A program made the translations under genes and the position numbers. Positions 26,194 through 34,645 of a DNA stretch of 64,000 bases are shown piece after piece. Source of the stretch: Thioalkalivibrio sp. ALJT (GTDB lineage Bacteria > Pseudomonadota > Gammaproteobacteria > Ectothiorhodospirales > Ectothiorhodospiraceae). The notes beneath the pieces are model-generated. The model made no database searches, was not told the DNA's origin, and saw only the letters and a program-made list of their open reading frames with translations. The DNA is taken from the NCBI RefSeq assembly GCF_000381825.1, contig NZ_KB907122.1, forward strand, positions 353,663 to 417,662, given 5' to 3'. Numbering within the stretch: the first letter of the stretch is position 1; the number at the start of each line of letters is the position of its first letter.

Positions 26194-27549
26194 CTAGGAG
26201 CCGCGCGGGATCTCCAGGACCTGGCCGGCATAGATGCGGTCATCTCGTACATTATTGAGTGAGCGCAGCTCCGACAACGACAGGCTGTAGCGATCGGCGA
26301 TGCCGGACAGGGTCTCGCCCGGACGGATGATGTGCTGGTCCGGCTGCCCGTCCGCGATCAGGGTGCCCGGACGCGCATGGGTGGAGAAGTATGAACGCAG
26401 GCCTGTCAGCAGCGCATCTGCCAGCGAGTTCTGGAAGCTGGCGCTGCGCAGCTTGCGCTCCTCGGAAGGATTGGAAATAAACGCCGCCTCGACCAGGATG
26501 GACGGAACATCCGGCGAACGCAGCACCGCAAAGTTGGCGCGCTCCACCTGAGGCCTGCGTACCTTGCCGACCCGGTGCAGTTCCCCAATCATCCGCTCGG
26601 CCAGCGTATTACTGGCCTCGAGGCTGCCGCTTTGTGCCAGATCCAGCAGGACATTGGCCAGGGAGTCATCCTGACCATTGACGGGCACCCCGCCCAGCAT
26701 CAGGTCTGCCTGGTTCTCGCGCTGGGCGAGGAAACGCGCCGCCTCGCTCGAGGCACCGCGCTCGGACAGGATGTACACCGACGACCCCTGGACGCTGCGG
26801 TTGGCGATGGCATCGGCATGAATGGACACGAAGACATCCGCATCCGCCTTGCGCGCCCGCTCGATCCGTTCGCGCAACGGCAGGAAGTAATCACCCGTGC
26901 GAGTCATCACGGCCTTCATGCCGCGCTCTGCGTCCACGCGTTCGGCCAGACGCCTGGATATCTGCAAGACGACATCCTTCTCGCGGGTACCGGACGGGCC
27001 GATTGCGCCGGGATCATGCCCGCCATGACCGGCGTCGATCGCCACCACAACATCACGCAAGTCCTCCTGCGATCGGCCGCGACGCGCCCCGTTGTCCCTC
27101 GCCGTGCTCGGGGCTGCGGGGGTCTCCCCGGCGTCCAGATCCAGCACCAGGCGATGCGGCGCCCCCTGTGCCGGCATCAGCACGAAACTGCGCGGCTCCA
27201 CCGGCTCGCGCAGGTCGAAGACCACGCGCAGGTCCGAGCCATTGCGCGCCGCATGGCGCACGGCCTTGATCACCGAGCGCGGGTTGTCACTGATGGACAG
27301 GTCCTCTATCGCTCGCGCATTATCGAGATCCACCACCAGGCGGTCGGGGGATTGCAGAGAGAACATGGAATAGTCGGCTTCACCGTCCATGTCGAAGACC
27401 ACACGAGTCGTATCACCGTCCACCGACATGCGAACGCGCTGCACGCCGGTTCGGGCCAGGGCCGGCAACGGCATGCCGACCAGCCCGAGGGCAGTCATGG
27501 CGCGCAGCAGCTGGCGGCGGCGCGGATCCGGCGATGTTGATTGGCCCAC
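26194..27549 (-). CDS. amiC: N-acetylmuramoyl-L-alanine amidase with AMIN and LysM domains
   Basis: 451 residues. It cleaves peptide stems from glycan strands at the septum. It has a probable Tat signal (DPRRRQLLRAM followed by a hydrophobic stretch and LPALA), then an AMIN domain (about 40-140) for septal targeting, then an Amidase_3 catalytic domain with IDAGHGGHDPGAIG, EKDVVLQISRRLAERV, FVSIHADA and ILVEAAFISNPSEE (zinc-binding His/Glu set). A C-terminal LysM module follows (HIIRPGETLSGIADRY). AmiB or AmiC is a naming choice; the Tat signal suggests AmiC, the LysM and locus (next to mutL) suggest AmiB. Confidence 0.93.
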   Translation of the reverse strand: MGQSTSPDPRRRQLLRAMTALGLVGMPLPALARTGVQRVRMSVDGDTTRVVFDMDGEADYSMFSLQSPDRLVVDLDNARAIEDLSISDNPRSVIKAVRHAARNGSDLRVVFDLREPVEPRSFVLMPAQGAPHRLVLDLDAGETPAAPSTARDNGARRGRSQEDLRDVVVAIDAGHGGHDPGAIGPSGTREKDVVLQISRRLAERVDAERGMKAVMTRTGDYFLPLRERIERARKADADVFVSIHADAIANRSVQGSSVYILSERGASSEAARFLAQRENQADLMLGGVPVNGQDDSLANVLLDLAQSGSLEASNTLAERMIGELHRVGKVRRPQVERANFAVLRSPDVPSILVEAAFISNPSEERKLRSASFQNSLADALLTGLRSYFSTHARPGTLIADGQPDQHIIRPGETLSGIADRYSLSLSELRSLNNVRDDRIYAGQVLEIPRGS

Positions 27550-27834
27550 GGCGATTCCCTTTGTAATCAGGGGGTCTGCTTACATTGTGGGCGCTTTTCC
27601 TGAAAAAGCAATAGGGATTCTCTCGCCTTATGAGCGAGATACCTCACCTTTTGCGCGTACCAGACCAAGTGTGCACCGATGCCGGAACACGCCGGCGCTC
27701 GGGGCGCGTTGCGCAGCCAGTGGCCCACAGTGGTACAACCGGCCCAATCTTGATGAACGCGCCTGGCAAACACGCTGGAGTGATTCGGGCCGTAACGCAG
27801 GCACCGAGGACCGGAGACACCTGCGCGGACAGGG

Positions 27835-28332
27835 TCAGGCATCGACGTTTCCGCCATTCAGCCCCGCCGCCCTCAGGGCCTGACGGTAAGGAGCGGCCTG
27901 CGGCCCCTCCAGACGCAGCTCGCGCCCGGCGGCGGACTCGGTGCGGTGCGCCAGGCGCACGACCAGGTCCGGCGCGGGCAGCCAGCCGGCACCGCGCTCC
28001 GGCCACTCCACCAGCCACAGGGCCCCGTCACCGAAGTCCTCGCGCACCCCCAGGTACTCCAGCTCCTCCGGATCGCCCAGCCGATAGAGGTCGAAATGCA
28101 GCACCTGACGCCCATCCAGGGTGTAAGGCTCCACCAGGGTATAGGTGGGGCTGCGCACCGCCCCACCGTGCCCCAGCTCCCGCAACAAGCCGCGCACCCA
28201 GGTCGTCTTGCCGGCCCCCAGGTCCCCTTCCAGGAACACGATGCGCGGGGCTTGCAGGCGTGCCAGCGCGGCACCGGCCGCCTCGGTGGCCTCGAGGTCG
28301 GCCAGGATCAACGGGGCGAGTGCGGCGTTCAC
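27835..28332 (-). CDS. tsaE: tRNA threonylcarbamoyladenosine biosynthesis protein TsaE
   Basis: 165 residues. ATPase partner of TsaD/TsaB in t6A37 tRNA modification. P-loop GDLGAGKTTWVRGLLRELG, then SPTYTLVEPY, and HFDLYRL with WLVEWPERG. Its start overlaps the nnr stop by 4 bp. The gap to amiC (285 bp) holds no clear gene, which is a little longer than usual in this operon. Confidence 0.94.
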   Translation of the reverse strand: MNAALAPLILADLEATEAAGAALARLQAPRIVFLEGDLGAGKTTWVRGLLRELGHGGAVRSPTYTLVEPYTLDGRQVLHFDLYRLGDPEELEYLGVREDFGDGALWLVEWPERGAGWLPAPDLVVRLAHRTESAAGRELRLEGPQAAPYRQALRAAGLNGGNVDA

Positions 28333-29840
28333 GACACCCCCCCGGCCGCGGCCGGCAGGGCGGCAGCGAGATCCCCCGCCAGCATCCCGCGCTCGCCGCC
28401 GATTCGATCCCGCGCGACCCTGGCCGCGGCGCAGTGCCAGGCCGCACCGATCTCGGCGGCCTGGAGTGCCGCAGCACCCTGCGCGCGCAGGGAACCGATG
28501 ATGCCGGCCAGCACATCGCCGCTACCGGCGGTTGCCATGCCCGAATGGCCGCCGGTGACGCACGTGACCGGCCCCTCCCCGGGGCCGGCGATCAGACTCC
28601 CGGCGCCCTTGAGGAGCACCACGCCGCCCAGGCGCTCGGCCAGGGCGCGCACCTGCGCGGGGCGATCAGCCTCGATGCGGGACACGTCCACCCCCTGCAG
28701 GCGGGCGGCCTCCCCGGGATGCGGGGTCAGCACCCAGTCCTGTCCCCGGCGCGGCGCGACTGCGAGCAGGTTCAGGGCATCGGCATCCACCACCGCCGGA
28801 CAGGTGGCATCCGCAACCGCCAACCAGAGCTCCCGCCCCCAGGCGTCCTGCCCCAGGCCCGGCCCGACCACGACCGCATCCACCCGGCGCAGAAACGCCT
28901 GCAACGGCGCGGCACCGGACACCCCCTGCACCATCAGTTCAGGGCGTTCCAGGTTGGCCCAGGCGGCATGTTCGGGGTGGGTAGCCAGGGTCACGCGGCC
29001 CGCCCCGGCCCGCAGCGCGGCCGTAGCCGCCAGACGCGCGGCCCCGGAAAATCCGGGTGCCCCACCCACCACCAGCACATGGCCGCAGTCCCCCTTGTGC
29101 GCCCCCGGCCGCCGGGGCGGGAGCCCCTCCTGCCAGTCATCAGGCCCCAGGCGGCGGCCGACCGGGGCCACACCAGCGACGACCGCGGCGGGCAGCTCAA
29201 GGGGATCGATCTCCACCGTTCCGGTGAAGTCCACGGCCGCACCGGTATGCAGCCCCAGCTTGTCCGCGATCAGCGTCAGGGTGCACTCGGCACGCACGGC
29301 GCGGGCGCGCACCTGCCCGGTCTCGCTGTCCACGCCCGACGGGACGTCGGCCGCAAGAACCGGGCATCCACTTGCGTTCAGGCGCTCCACCAGCTCGCCA
29401 TAGGCATCGTCCAGCGGCCGTTCCAGACCGATCCCGAACAGGCAGTCCACCCAGACATCGGCCGCCTGCGGATCGAACGCCTCCAGCGCCTGCACCTCGC
29501 CACCCGCTTCCTTCCAGCGTCGGTGGGCGCGGCGCCCGTCGGACCCGGGCCGCGCCCGTGACGGCCCGCCATGCACCCGCACCACCAGACCCGCGGCCTG
29601 CGCGAGGCGCGCCAGCACATAGCCATCACCACCGTTGTTGCCGGGCCCGCAAAGGATTCCGATACGTTGCGCCTGCGGCCAGTGCCGGCGCAGGCAATCC
29701 AGCAGGGCCCGCCCCGCACGTTCCATCAGTTCGCCCGAGGCCATCCCCGGCAGCGCCATGCCGGCAGCATCCAGGGCGCGCATGCCCGTATTGTCGAACA
29801 GTGCGCTGGTCAACACTTGTGGGTCGGGTTCATGATTCAC
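28329..29840 (-). CDS. nnr: Bifunctional NAD(P)H-hydrate repair enzyme (epimerase and ADP-dehydratase)
   Basis: 503 residues. N-terminal YjeF_N epimerase domain (LMERAGRALLDCL, GILCGPGNNGGDGYVLAR, ADVPSGVDSETG), then C-terminal dehydratase domain (GDCGHVLVVGGAPGFSGAARLA, VVGPGLG, VLTPHPGEAARL, GGHSGMATAGSGDVLAGIIGSL). Together they repair damaged NADHX. The start chosen is GTG at 29840 because a perfect GGAGGAGGTGA lies just upstream and the product is family length. The very long frame continuing to 30908 is antisense to queG. The start overlaps the divergent queG start by 9 bp. Confidence 0.94.
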   Translation of the reverse strand: MNHEPDPQVLTSALFDNTGMRALDAAGMALPGMASGELMERAGRALLDCLRRHWPQAQRIGILCGPGNNGGDGYVLARLAQAAGLVVRVHGGPSRARPGSDGRRAHRRWKEAGGEVQALEAFDPQAADVWVDCLFGIGLERPLDDAYGELVERLNASGCPVLAADVPSGVDSETGQVRARAVRAECTLTLIADKLGLHTGAAVDFTGTVEIDPLELPAAVVAGVAPVGRRLGPDDWQEGLPPRRPGAHKGDCGHVLVVGGAPGFSGAARLAATAALRAGAGRVTLATHPEHAAWANLERPELMVQGVSGAAPLQAFLRRVDAVVVGPGLGQDAWGRELWLAVADATCPAVVDADALNLLAVAPRRGQDWVLTPHPGEAARLQGVDVSRIEADRPAQVRALAERLGGVVLLKGAGSLIAGPGEGPVTCVTGGHSGMATAGSGDVLAGIIGSLRAQGAAALQAAEIGAAWHCAAARVARDRIGGERGMLAGDLAAALPAAAGGVS

Positions 29841-31025
29841 GCCATCACCTCCTCCGCAGAAGTCGAAATCGTGCCTGAGCGTCTCGATCCACGCCAATGT
29901 GCCGAACTGGCCGACCGCATCCGGCAATGCGCAAGCGAACTGGGCTTTCAGGGCGTGGGTATCGCGCCCGCCGAGGTCCCGGCACAGGACCGTCAGCACC
30001 TGGACACCTGGCTGGAACAGGGCAGCCACGGCGACATGCACTGGATGGCTGCCCGCGCGGACCTGCGCCACAAACCGAATACGCTGTTTCCCGGCGTGCA
30101 GCGCATCATCAGCGTGCGCATGGACTATTTCCCCCCGGCCACGCGGCGTCCGGCCATCCAGCTCGCCGACGGCGACGCCGCCTACGTGTCGCGCTATGCC
30201 CTGGGCCGGGACTATCACAAGTTGCTGCGCAAACGGCTGACTGCACTGGGACAGTGGATCGAGGGCGAAATCGGGCCGTTCGGCTATCGCGCCTTCACCG
30301 ACAGCGCGCCGATCCTGGAGAAGGCCCTGGCAGCCCGCGCCGGGCTTGGCTGGATCGGCAAGAACACCAACCTGCTGGCGCGTGCGAGTGGCTCGTGGTT
30401 CTTCCTCGGCGAGCTGTTCACCGACCTGCCACTGCCAGTGGACGCGCCAACAGGCGAGCACTGCGGCCAGTGCACCGCCTGCCTGGAGGTCTGCCCCACG
30501 CAGGCCTTTCGCGGCCCCTACGACCTGGATGCGCGGCGCTGCATTTCCTATCTGACCATTGAGCTCAAGGGGGCCATACCGGAGGACTTGCGACCATTGA
30601 TCGGCAATCGCATCTACGGTTGCGACGACTGCCAGCTGGTCTGCCCCTGGAACCGTTTCGCCGAGGTCTCCGTGGAACCGGACTTCATTGCCCGCCACGG
30701 GCTGGACGCGGCGCGCCTGGTGGATCTGTTCGCCTGGGACGAGGCCGAGTTCCTCGCGCGCACCGAAGGCATGGCGATCCGGCGCATCGGGCATGTCCAG
30801 TGGCTGCGCAATCTCGCGGTCGCCCTGGGCAACGGACCGGCAACGCCGGCCGCCAGTGCCGCCCTGGCTGCACGTGCCGATCACCCCTCGGCACTGGTGC
30901 GCGAACATGTCGCCTGGGCCCGCGACCGGCTGCGCAACCAGGCATCACAAGACGAAGTCGCCGCCGCAGCCGATACACTCGACCGCCTGACCCACGCCCC
31001 CGGCGGGACCACCACGACGCCCTGA
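29832..31025 (+). CDS. queG: Epoxyqueuosine reductase
   Basis: 397 residues. Cobalamin-dependent reductase doing the last step of queuosine synthesis in tRNA. Features: N-terminal cobalamin-binding region with WMAARADLRHKPNTLFPGVQRI, YFPPATRRP, DSAPILEKALAARAGLGWIGKNT. Two 4Fe-4S motifs: CGQCTACLEVCPTQAF and CDDCQLVCPWN. HEAT-like repeats at the C-terminus (RNLAVALGNGP, LAARADHPSALVREHVAWA). It has the classical divergence from nnr. Overlapping start regions mean an alternative start at the GTG 39 bp downstream cannot be excluded. Its stop abuts an R3 repeat. Confidence 0.94.
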   Translation: MIHAITSSAEVEIVPERLDPRQCAELADRIRQCASELGFQGVGIAPAEVPAQDRQHLDTWLEQGSHGDMHWMAARADLRHKPNTLFPGVQRIISVRMDYFPPATRRPAIQLADGDAAYVSRYALGRDYHKLLRKRLTALGQWIEGEIGPFGYRAFTDSAPILEKALAARAGLGWIGKNTNLLARASGSWFFLGELFTDLPLPVDAPTGEHCGQCTACLEVCPTQAFRGPYDLDARRCISYLTIELKGAIPEDLRPLIGNRIYGCDDCQLVCPWNRFAEVSVEPDFIARHGLDAARLVDLFAWDEAEFLARTEGMAIRRIGHVQWLRNLAVALGNGPATPAASAALAARADHPSALVREHVAWARDRLRNQASQDEVAAAADTLDRLTHAPGGTTTTP

Positions 31026-31195
31026 GGCGACTGTCGGGTTTCCGCGATCGTCGCGAGCCTGTGGAGGGAGTGGGGCCGTTTTGCGTCTCTCGAGACGCAT
31101 AGCGGGGGCGATGTAACGAGCGAGAGCAGCAAAAGGGGCTACTCTCCTGCCCGCGCGCAGCAGATCCCTCCTGAATTCGACAAACCCCTGAGGGC
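31022..31195. repeat. R3 palindromic repeat, copy c
   Basis: About 174 bp, homologous to the other R3 copies over its length, for example GATCGTCGCGAGC, GCGGGGGCGATGTAACGAGC, GCGCAGCAGATC and terminal CGACTGTCGGGTTT against CGACAAACCCCTG. The outer arms are the more diverged part. It begins on the queG stop codon (31023-31025). Confidence 0.75.
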
Positions 31196-31350
31196 AAAAC
31201 ACCCTGGTGCACTACAACCGACACCCGGGAAGGGCCGAGGCCCTGCCAATCTATTTCTGAGTGTTTTCCTTGGTTTTTGCCGGCGCTTTCGCGCGCGGGT
31301 CGGGGACTTGCTAGCGTGAGCGCCAGTCCCAATCGTGAAATAACGCACCC
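31196..31350. other. Upstream region of fpr
   Basis: Together with the R3 copy this makes a 325-bp gene-free stretch after queG. It contains an imperfect inverted repeat GGGACTTGCTAGCG/CGCCAGTCC near 31303-31329. No confident promoter was identified. The rest shows nothing recognisable. Confidence 0.4.
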
Positions 31351-32142
31351 ATGCCGTATTCGGAAGAACGCATCACCTCCACGCGCCGCTGGTCCGACAA
31401 GACCTTCAGCTTCACCACTACGCGGCCGGAGGGGCTGGAATTCAAAAACGGGCAGTTCGTGACGCTGGGGCTGCGCCCCGAGGGCAAGCTGATCCCGCGT
31501 GCCTACTCGATCGTCTCCGAACCCGAGGCCGAGGAACTGGAGTTCCTGAGCATCCACGTGCCGGATGGCGCACTGACCAGCCGCCTGGCCCAGGCCGGAC
31601 CGGGCGACTCGATCTGGATCAACACCAAGGTCACCGGCTCGCTCACTTTCGACTACGTGCAGCCGGGCCGCACCCTGTACATGCTGGCCACCGGCACCGG
31701 ACTGGCCCCGTTCATCTCCCTGATCCGCAGCCCGGAGCTGTTCGAACACTTCGACAACGCGGTTCTGGTGCACAGCGTGCGTACCGTGGAAGAACTCGCC
31801 TACCGCGAGGAGATCGAGTCGCTCATCAGCAACCGCCTGCGCTACGTTCCGACGGTGACCCGCGAGAGCCACGACTTTGCCTGCCCGATCGCACAGCAGC
31901 CGTATGACAACAACCAGCGCGGGGCCGACATGTTCCGCTCCGGCGAGCTCAGCCGCATCCTCAACCTGCCTCCGGCCGACCCGGAGCAGGACCGCGTGAT
32001 GCTGTGCGGCAACCCGGCCATGAACCGCGAGATGAGCGAATGGCTCACCCAACACGGCTGGACCCAGACCAACTACAAGGGCGTCGGGACCTTCACCGTG
32101 GAACAGGCCTTCGTGACCACCATGTCCGACTCGGACGACTGA
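31351..32142 (+). CDS. fpr: Ferredoxin/flavodoxin--NADP+ reductase
   Basis: 263 residues. FAD enzyme moving electrons between NADPH and ferredoxin/flavodoxin. FAD motif PRAYSIVSEPE (RxYS), FLSIHVPDGALTSRLAQ, and NADP site LATGTGLAPFISLI. C-terminal MLCGNPAMNREMSEWL and GVGTFTVEQAFV. It resembles the bacterial Fpr subclass of about 250-260 residues. An intrinsic terminator follows at 32186-32205. It is convergent with ychJ. Confidence 0.93.
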   Translation: MPYSEERITSTRRWSDKTFSFTTTRPEGLEFKNGQFVTLGLRPEGKLIPRAYSIVSEPEAEELEFLSIHVPDGALTSRLAQAGPGDSIWINTKVTGSLTFDYVQPGRTLYMLATGTGLAPFISLIRSPELFEHFDNAVLVHSVRTVEELAYREEIESLISNRLRYVPTVTRESHDFACPIAQQPYDNNQRGADMFRSGELSRILNLPPADPEQDRVMLCGNPAMNREMSEWLTQHGWTQTNYKGVGTFTVEQAFVTTMSDSDD

Positions 32143-32185
32143 GCCCGCCTCAGGCGGTACCAGTCCCGTCAGGGATCCGCTGAAC

Positions 32186-32205
32186 AAGGCCGCCCCGGCT
32201 TTTTT
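32186..32205 (+). terminator. Intrinsic terminator of fpr
   Basis: 7-bp stem (AAGGCCG with CGGCTTT, including one G-T pair, 3-nt loop) followed by a run of six T. It is 44 bp after the fpr stop. Confidence 0.6.
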
Positions 32206-32301
32206 CAGCGCCCGCGGCCCCGTGCGCGGCCGAGCCCGGGCGTCCGACGGCATCCAGCCCGTACCCGCACGGTCTCGATATCCAGCCTGTCACTCCGTCG
32301 C

Positions 32302-32709
32302 TCATGCGTCCGGGAATTCCCCGTCGACGTAGACCCAGCGCCCTTCCTCGCGTTGAAAGCGGCTGCGCTCGTGCAGACGCACCCCCTGGCCGCGCACCCG
32401 GGAGCGAGCGACGAACTCGACCCGGCCCTCCTGGTCTTCCGGCCCACCGGCCTCGGTCGCGCGAATCGCCAGCCCCAGCCAGCGCTGTTCCGGCACCAGC
32501 GCCAGCGATTCCGGTCGCGTCGCCGCGGCCCAGGTCGCCAGCAGGTAGTCCTCGCGCCCCTCCACGAAGGCGGCATACCGCGAGCGCATCAGCGCCTCCG
32601 CGGTCGGGGCCGCCGCCACACCATCCAGATACGGCCCGCAGCAGACCGCCCGGTCCAGCCCGGATCCGCAAACACATCCACCTCTCTTGCTGCCGCTGGC
32701 CTTGCCCAA
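32302..32709 (-). CDS. ychJ: YchJ-family SEC-C motif protein (UPF0225)
   Basis: 135 residues from a TTG start at 32709 that has a GGGAGGTG ribosome site 6 bp upstream. ATG codons 45-48 bp further upstream have no comparable site. N-terminal zinc motif: CVCGSGLDRAVCCGPYLDG, followed by SRYAAFVEGREDYLLATW. This is the YchJ/NTF2-like fold of unknown function; the zinc motif is like that of SecA's C-terminus. It is convergent with fpr and divergent from the YeeZ-like gene. Confidence 0.85.
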   Translation of the reverse strand: MGKASGSKRGGCVCGSGLDRAVCCGPYLDGVAAAPTAEALMRSRYAAFVEGREDYLLATWAAATRPESLALVPEQRWLGLAIRATEAGGPEDQEGRVEFVARSRVRGQGVRLHERSRFQREEGRWVYVDGEFPDA

Positions 32710-32863
32710 GTGACACCTCCCATCATCGAACCCCTGCCAGCATGCCGGAGCCATCATCCCGGGTCGAACGAAGCTTTGGGGAAAGACCGATCGGCGTTTC
32801 CCGGGGCTGGTCTTCCACCAGCGGACACGTTAGGTTGCGAAAGCCACTCTGGGGGACGGATTC

Positions 32864-33709
32864 ATGGCCAATATCCTGATCATGGGCTGCGGGGATCTCG
32901 GTTGCGGCGTCGGCACAGCGCTCGCCGCAGACGACCACGCGGTCTGGGGCCTGCGCCGACAGCCGGAGCGCATCCCGGAACCGATCCAGCCGCTGGCCGG
33001 CGACTTCGCCCGCGCGGACGCCCTGCCGGACCTGCCCCCGGCACTGGATACCGTCTATTTCATCGCCACCCCGGACGAGTTCACCGAGGCCGCGTACCGC
33101 CACGCCTATGTCGACGGCCTGCGCAACACACTGGGTGCGCTGGAACGCGCCCATCAGCACCCGCGCCGCATCGTGTTCGTCTCCAGCACCTCGGTCCTGG
33201 GCGCTGACGACGGGCGCTGGGTGGACGAGACCAGCCCGGCCGAGCCCACCCGTTTCTCCGGGCGCTGCCTGCTGGAGGCCGAGCAGTTGCTGGCCGCCAG
33301 TCCATTTGCCGGCGTGGTCGTACGCTTTGGCGGGATCTACGGACCGGGGCGCGAGTACCACCTGCGCAAGGTGCGCGAGGGCGTGCGCGGCCAGCACGAG
33401 GCGCCGGTCTGGACCAACCGCATCCATCGCGAGGATTGCGTGGGACTGCTGACCCATCTCTTCCACCTGGACACCCCCGAGCCGCTTTATCTGGGCGTGG
33501 ACGACGAACCGATCCTGCGCCACGAGCTGCTGGCCTGGCTGGCGCAGGCGATGGAGCTCGATCCGCCCGGGACGCCGCCGATGCCCGAGGGTGCGGTCTC
33601 CGGCAAGCGCTGCCGCAACGAGCGGCTGCGTGCCAGCGGGTATCGCCTGCGCTATCCCGACTACCGCACCGGCTATCGCGCCCTGCTCGACCAGATCGCC
33701 ACCACCTGA
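32864..33709 (+). CDS. SDR/NAD-dependent epimerase-like protein (YeeZ-like)
   Basis: 281 residues. Extended short-chain dehydrogenase of the YeeZ type. N-terminal nucleotide loop NILIMGCGDLGCGVGTAL (GxGxxG variant), FVSSTSVLGADDG with the Ser/Thr site, and VVRFGGIYGPGRE where the usual YxxxK is absent. It could be a nucleotide-binding regulator-like protein rather than an active epimerase. Single gene, followed by repeat R1 copy B. Confidence 0.8.
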   Translation: MANILIMGCGDLGCGVGTALAADDHAVWGLRRQPERIPEPIQPLAGDFARADALPDLPPALDTVYFIATPDEFTEAAYRHAYVDGLRNTLGALERAHQHPRRIVFVSSTSVLGADDGRWVDETSPAEPTRFSGRCLLEAEQLLAASPFAGVVVRFGGIYGPGREYHLRKVREGVRGQHEAPVWTNRIHREDCVGLLTHLFHLDTPEPLYLGVDDEPILRHELLAWLAQAMELDPPGTPPMPEGAVSGKRCRNERLRASGYRLRYPDYRTGYRALLDQIATT

Positions 33710-33773
33710 GCCACGCCTTCACGCTCTCAGACTGGGCGCGCTCGGGCCCCGATGTTTAGGTGGTTACGCCTAG

Positions 33774-34538
33774 CCGCCTGCCTTGTGGTGGCTGGCCCTG
33801 GTTCGTCGCCTGGTGTTTACGGTGCCTCCGGTCCACATACTGCCGTGCGCTGACTCGCCAGCGCGCCCCGAGTTACTTCTTTGCTCGTGCAAAGAAGTAA
33901 CCAAGAAACACGCCCGACTGCCGCGACCCCGGCCCGCTGCGCGGGCCGGGGTTTCCCTCGCTCCGAGGGTTTTCGCGGGCGGCGCTGAACTCGCTACGCC
34001 TTCGGCTCCGCTCAGACATCCAGCGCCTCTGATCCCGCGAAAACCCTCTCCACTCGGCGCGACGACAACGGGGAGGCAGGTCAAAACAACGGCGGTCCCG
34101 ACACTTGTGCCAATGGATGAAGGCTAGGTCTTCGGACATCTTGGGCACGCTCGGCCTGCGGCCATCGCGTGCCGCGCCCGCGAGCGGGCGCCGGGGGCTT
34201 TCCGACGGCAGTGCGCGTTGTGGTGTCGTGGTGTTTGAATACCTGCTGTTTTGACCTTCGCCTCCCGTATGGAGCCCCTTGCGGAAGGGTTCTCGGGCCG
34301 GGAGAAGGCGCTGGATGTCTGAGCGGAGCCGAAGGCGCAGCGAGTTCAGCGCCGCCGGCCCGAGGGCCCTGGAGCAAGGTTCCCGGGCGGAATCCGGGTG
34401 CCCTTCTTTGGGTACTTTCTTGGGCAAGCAAGAAAGTACCTCGCGGCGCGCTGGCGAGTCAGCGCCTGGCAGGTTGTGGACCGGAGGCACCGTAAACACC
34501 AGGCGACGAACCAGGGCCAGCCACTACCAGGCAGGCGG
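33774..34538. repeat. R1 long nested palindromic repeat, copy B
   Basis: About 765 bp and the best-preserved copy. The outer arms of about 95-100 bp are near-perfect complements (33774-33868 against 34443-34538). Inside are two mirror-placed hairpins: 33872-33901 (13-bp stem, loop TCGT) and 34411-34440 (12-bp stem, loop GGCAAG). Mirror-image matches also include GGCGCTGAACTCGC/GCGAGTTCAGCGCC and GGCAGGTCAAAACA/CTGTTTTGACC. It is non-coding on both strands as far as can be seen. Relative to copy A, many stem changes are paired. Confidence 0.85.
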
Positions 34539-34597
34539 CCAGACATAACCAACGTAAACACGATAGCGGACAGCGGGCGATGAGCGCGTCGCGCCGT

Positions 34598-34603
34598 TAT
34601 AAT
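34598..34603 (+). promoter_or_regulatory. Consensus -10 hexamer upstream of valS
   Basis: TATAAT, 42 bp before the valS ATG. There is no good -35 at the normal distance, so this is a partial promoter call. Confidence 0.4.
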
Positions 34604-34645
34604 GCGCGGCTTTCCCCACATTCCGACCCGAGCGCGCCCGCGATC

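Larger units (their letters stand above)
33710..34645. other. Gene-free stretch between the YeeZ-like gene and valS
   Basis: 936 bp without a credible gene. It is mostly R1 copy B (33774-34538). The final 107 bp carry the valS promoter region and leader. Open frames here arise from the repeat. Confidence 0.6.
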
